Shown here: positions 5,921 through 6,123 of the stretch, in pieces
Layout: every line of letters begins with the position of its first letter
Numbering within the stretch: position 1 is the first letter of the stretch
Origin: Ilumatobacteraceae bacterium
GTDB lineage: Bacteria > Actinomycetota > Acidimicrobiia > Acidimicrobiales > Ilumatobacteraceae
Direction: 5' to 3'
DNA length: 6,123 bases
Assembly: GCA_030728545.1 (NCBI GenBank)
Contig: JANQZQ010000052.1
Location: forward strand, 1-6,123
Notes under the pieces: model-generated
The model's database searches: none
Seen by the model: the letters and a program-made list of their open reading frames with translations, nothing else
Told to the model about the DNA's origin: nothing
Translations under genes and position numbers: made by a program

Positions 5921-6123
5921 ATGCCGTGGTGTGAGCCATGCTCCCGCTATTTTGCACCGTCAGCGGTCTCAGTGCAGGGCCGTTGCCCGGTATGTGAGCG
6001 GGCCATTGAGATGCCCATTCGTGCAACGAGCGATGCACCATCACTGCGTGAGTTGCAACGGCTGAGTGGTGAGAAGGCTCCGTGGCATTTCAAGCTGCTC
6101 ATGTTCACGTTGGTGTTGTATCT
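5921..6123 (+). CDS. Small zinc-ribbon protein with membrane segment, unknown function; 3' end outside window
   Basis: The frame starts at ATG 5921, two bases after the der stop, and stays open for 67 codons to the window edge, so the C-terminus is missing. It opens with MPWCEPCSRYF (C4, C7) and continues to GRCPVCER (C22, C25), giving a CxxC-14-CxxC pattern that would bind one zinc ion. A polar linker (about 30-55) with RELQRLSGEKAPWHF follows. Then comes the start of a hydrophobic stretch FKLLMFTLVLY from residue 57, probably a transmembrane helix with the ribbon facing the cytoplasm. I recall similar short proteins beside der in Acidimicrobiia-like genomes, but I know no characterised member, so no function is assigned. 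Codon use resembles der. The 2-bp spacing and AGGG site indicate co-expression with der. Confidence is high that this is a gene and low on its role. Confidence 0.82.
   Translation, partial: MPWCEPCSRYFAPSAVSVQGRCPVCERAIEMPIRATSDAPSLRELQRLSGEKAPWHFKLLMFTLVLY

Overview
The window looks like an ordinary chromosomal segment of a free-living bacterium, most likely an actinobacterium and perhaps an Acidimicrobiia/Ilumatobacter-type lineage. This rests on moderately high GC by eye, GTG/TTG/CGC-rich codon use, actinobacterial-style FadD/FadE proteins, and a der gene followed by a small zinc-ribbon membrane protein. The lineage call is inference from recalled family resemblance, not a database match. 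I see no mobile elements, CRISPR array, tRNA or rRNA.

Layout: (1) 1-598, minus strand: a glycerophosphodiester phosphodiesterase, cut by the left window edge so its C-terminus is missing. (2) 612-2165, minus: an AMP-forming acyl-CoA synthetase, 13 bp upstream of the phosphodiesterase and probably co-transcribed with it. (3) 2166-2214: a 49-bp divergent promoter region with a perfect tandem 8-bp repeat. (4) 2215-3438, plus: an acyl-CoA dehydrogenase. (5) 3439-3458: a 20-bp convergent gap with no convincing terminator. (6) 3459-4493, minus: ispH. (7) 4494-4583: a 90-bp divergent promoter region with two short dyads. (8) 4584-5918, plus: der. (9) 5921 to the right edge, plus: the start of a small CxxC/CxxC protein with the beginning of a membrane segment.

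Together the left half is a lipid-catabolism module: the phosphodiesterase degrades glycerophosphodiesters, the synthetase activates carboxylic acids to CoA thioesters, and the dehydrogenase performs the first oxidation. The right half is a housekeeping module: IspH ends the MEP isoprenoid pathway and Der supports 50S ribosome assembly, with an uncharacterised protein apparently translated in step with Der.

No spectacular new system is evident. The observations most worth checking are the uncharacterised der-linked zinc-ribbon protein, the TAnnnT boxes lying unusually close to four start codons (suggesting leaderless or nearly leaderless mRNAs), the tandem repeat in the synthetase/dehydrogenase promoter region, the C-terminal extension of IspH and the NKWE G4 motif in the second G domain of Der.
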